Shown here piece by piece: positions 63,681 to 64,000 of a stretch of 64,000 nt of DNA. Origin of the DNA: Ligustrum vulgare (taxonomy: Eukaryota; Streptophyta; Magnoliopsida; Lamiales; Oleaceae); contig OY743171.1 in assembly GCA_963555705.1 (NCBI GenBank), positions 26,344,852 through 26,408,851 of the forward strand. The letters run 5' to 3'. The stretch's first letter is position 1; the number at the start of each line of letters is the position of its first letter. The notes under the pieces are model-generated. The model had not been told where the DNA came from, searched no databases, and saw nothing but the letters and a program-made list of their open reading frames with translations. Both the position numbers and the translations under genes were made by a program.

Positions 63681-64000
63681 GTAAATTCTCAAAAGAAAAG
63701 TCCACTACTATTCTTGCAACATCGGAGTGAACACCACAAAGTTGAGCTTAAGACTGTAAATGGAGTGCTTTATGGGAGGTAACCCATATTTCTTCTCTTT
63801 TATTTATTAAACTTTCCAATTTTGCTTTACACTTAGTTTAGGAAGTCATGCATTCACCCTTTAGACAATGTTGTGATTTTAGTTGCATTTTTTTTATCTT
63901 TACACACTAATCATGATCACTCAGAACATGAAAATATAGCTTAGGAGCCATTAGCACACATCATGAGGCACATTGGGATCGGAAGGGAATTTAAAGCGAA
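63681..64000 (+). other. post-pol region of Athila-like element 2
   Basis: Contains ATGGGAGGTAACCCATATTT (63773-63792), the counterpart of GGGAGGCAACCCAAC after the protease of element 1. Non-coding to the window end; the 3' LTR lies outside. Confidence 0.65.

Noticed and set aside
1..64000. Host protein-coding genes
   Set aside because: All frames over about 150 codons were assigned to retroelement or viral proteins; the rest lack splice-supported or domain evidence.

Overview
The window is plant nuclear DNA, most likely from a eudicot, made almost entirely of old, nested transposable elements. The evidence is plant-type LTR retrotransposons with tRNA-Met or tRNA-Asp type primer sites, a Cassandra element carrying 5S rRNA promoter boxes, hAT-like and CACTA-like DNA transposon pieces, and a very AT-rich endogenous caulimovirid. 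I found no host protein-coding gene, tRNA gene or CRISPR array. Nearly every open reading frame is a fragment of a decayed element gene.

Layout. 1-3496: a non-autonomous Ty3/gypsy copy (gag plus protease, no RT or integrase) whose two LTRs belong to different subfamilies. 3497-5572: degenerate TCACA repeats and C-rich low-complexity DNA. 5573-6854: two Cassandra copies joined head-to-head into one 1282-bp palindrome with a single 5-bp target duplication. 7739-16252: an endogenous pararetrovirus copy reading from its primer site through three small ORFs, coat protein, movement protein, two protease domains, RT, RNase H and a transactivator-like gene, then its promoter/poly(A) region, leader and five more small ORFs. 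17610-18189: a hAT-like MITE. 18770 to about 23690: a plus-strand Del/Tekay chromovirus. 23690-29408: an Athila-like element lacking RT to integrase. 29509 to about 29990: a CACTA-like terminus.

30252-40284: a minus-strand Tat-lineage element with gag, protease, RT, two RNase H domains, a deleted integrase and an antisense gene with two likely introns. It truncates a minus-strand chromovirus (40285-45282), whose protease is itself split by a MITE. From 45754 to the window end runs a second Athila-like element (plus strand). It is broken by a minus-strand Del element (47298-55137), by a non-autonomous gypsy element (57802-60527), and by a solo LTR (60532-61325) that landed exactly on the edge of the previous insertion. 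Matching target duplications give the order of the last events.

The observations most worth following are the palindromic Cassandra dimer centred on the 5S-like start; the clustered self-complementary words in LTRs (TTACGGCCGTAA in some copies, CGATCGC-type words in the same place in a sister LTR and in unrelated Athila LTRs); and the tandem protease domains and small-ORF cluster of the pararetrovirus. All family calls were made by reading motifs by eye; no database was searched.
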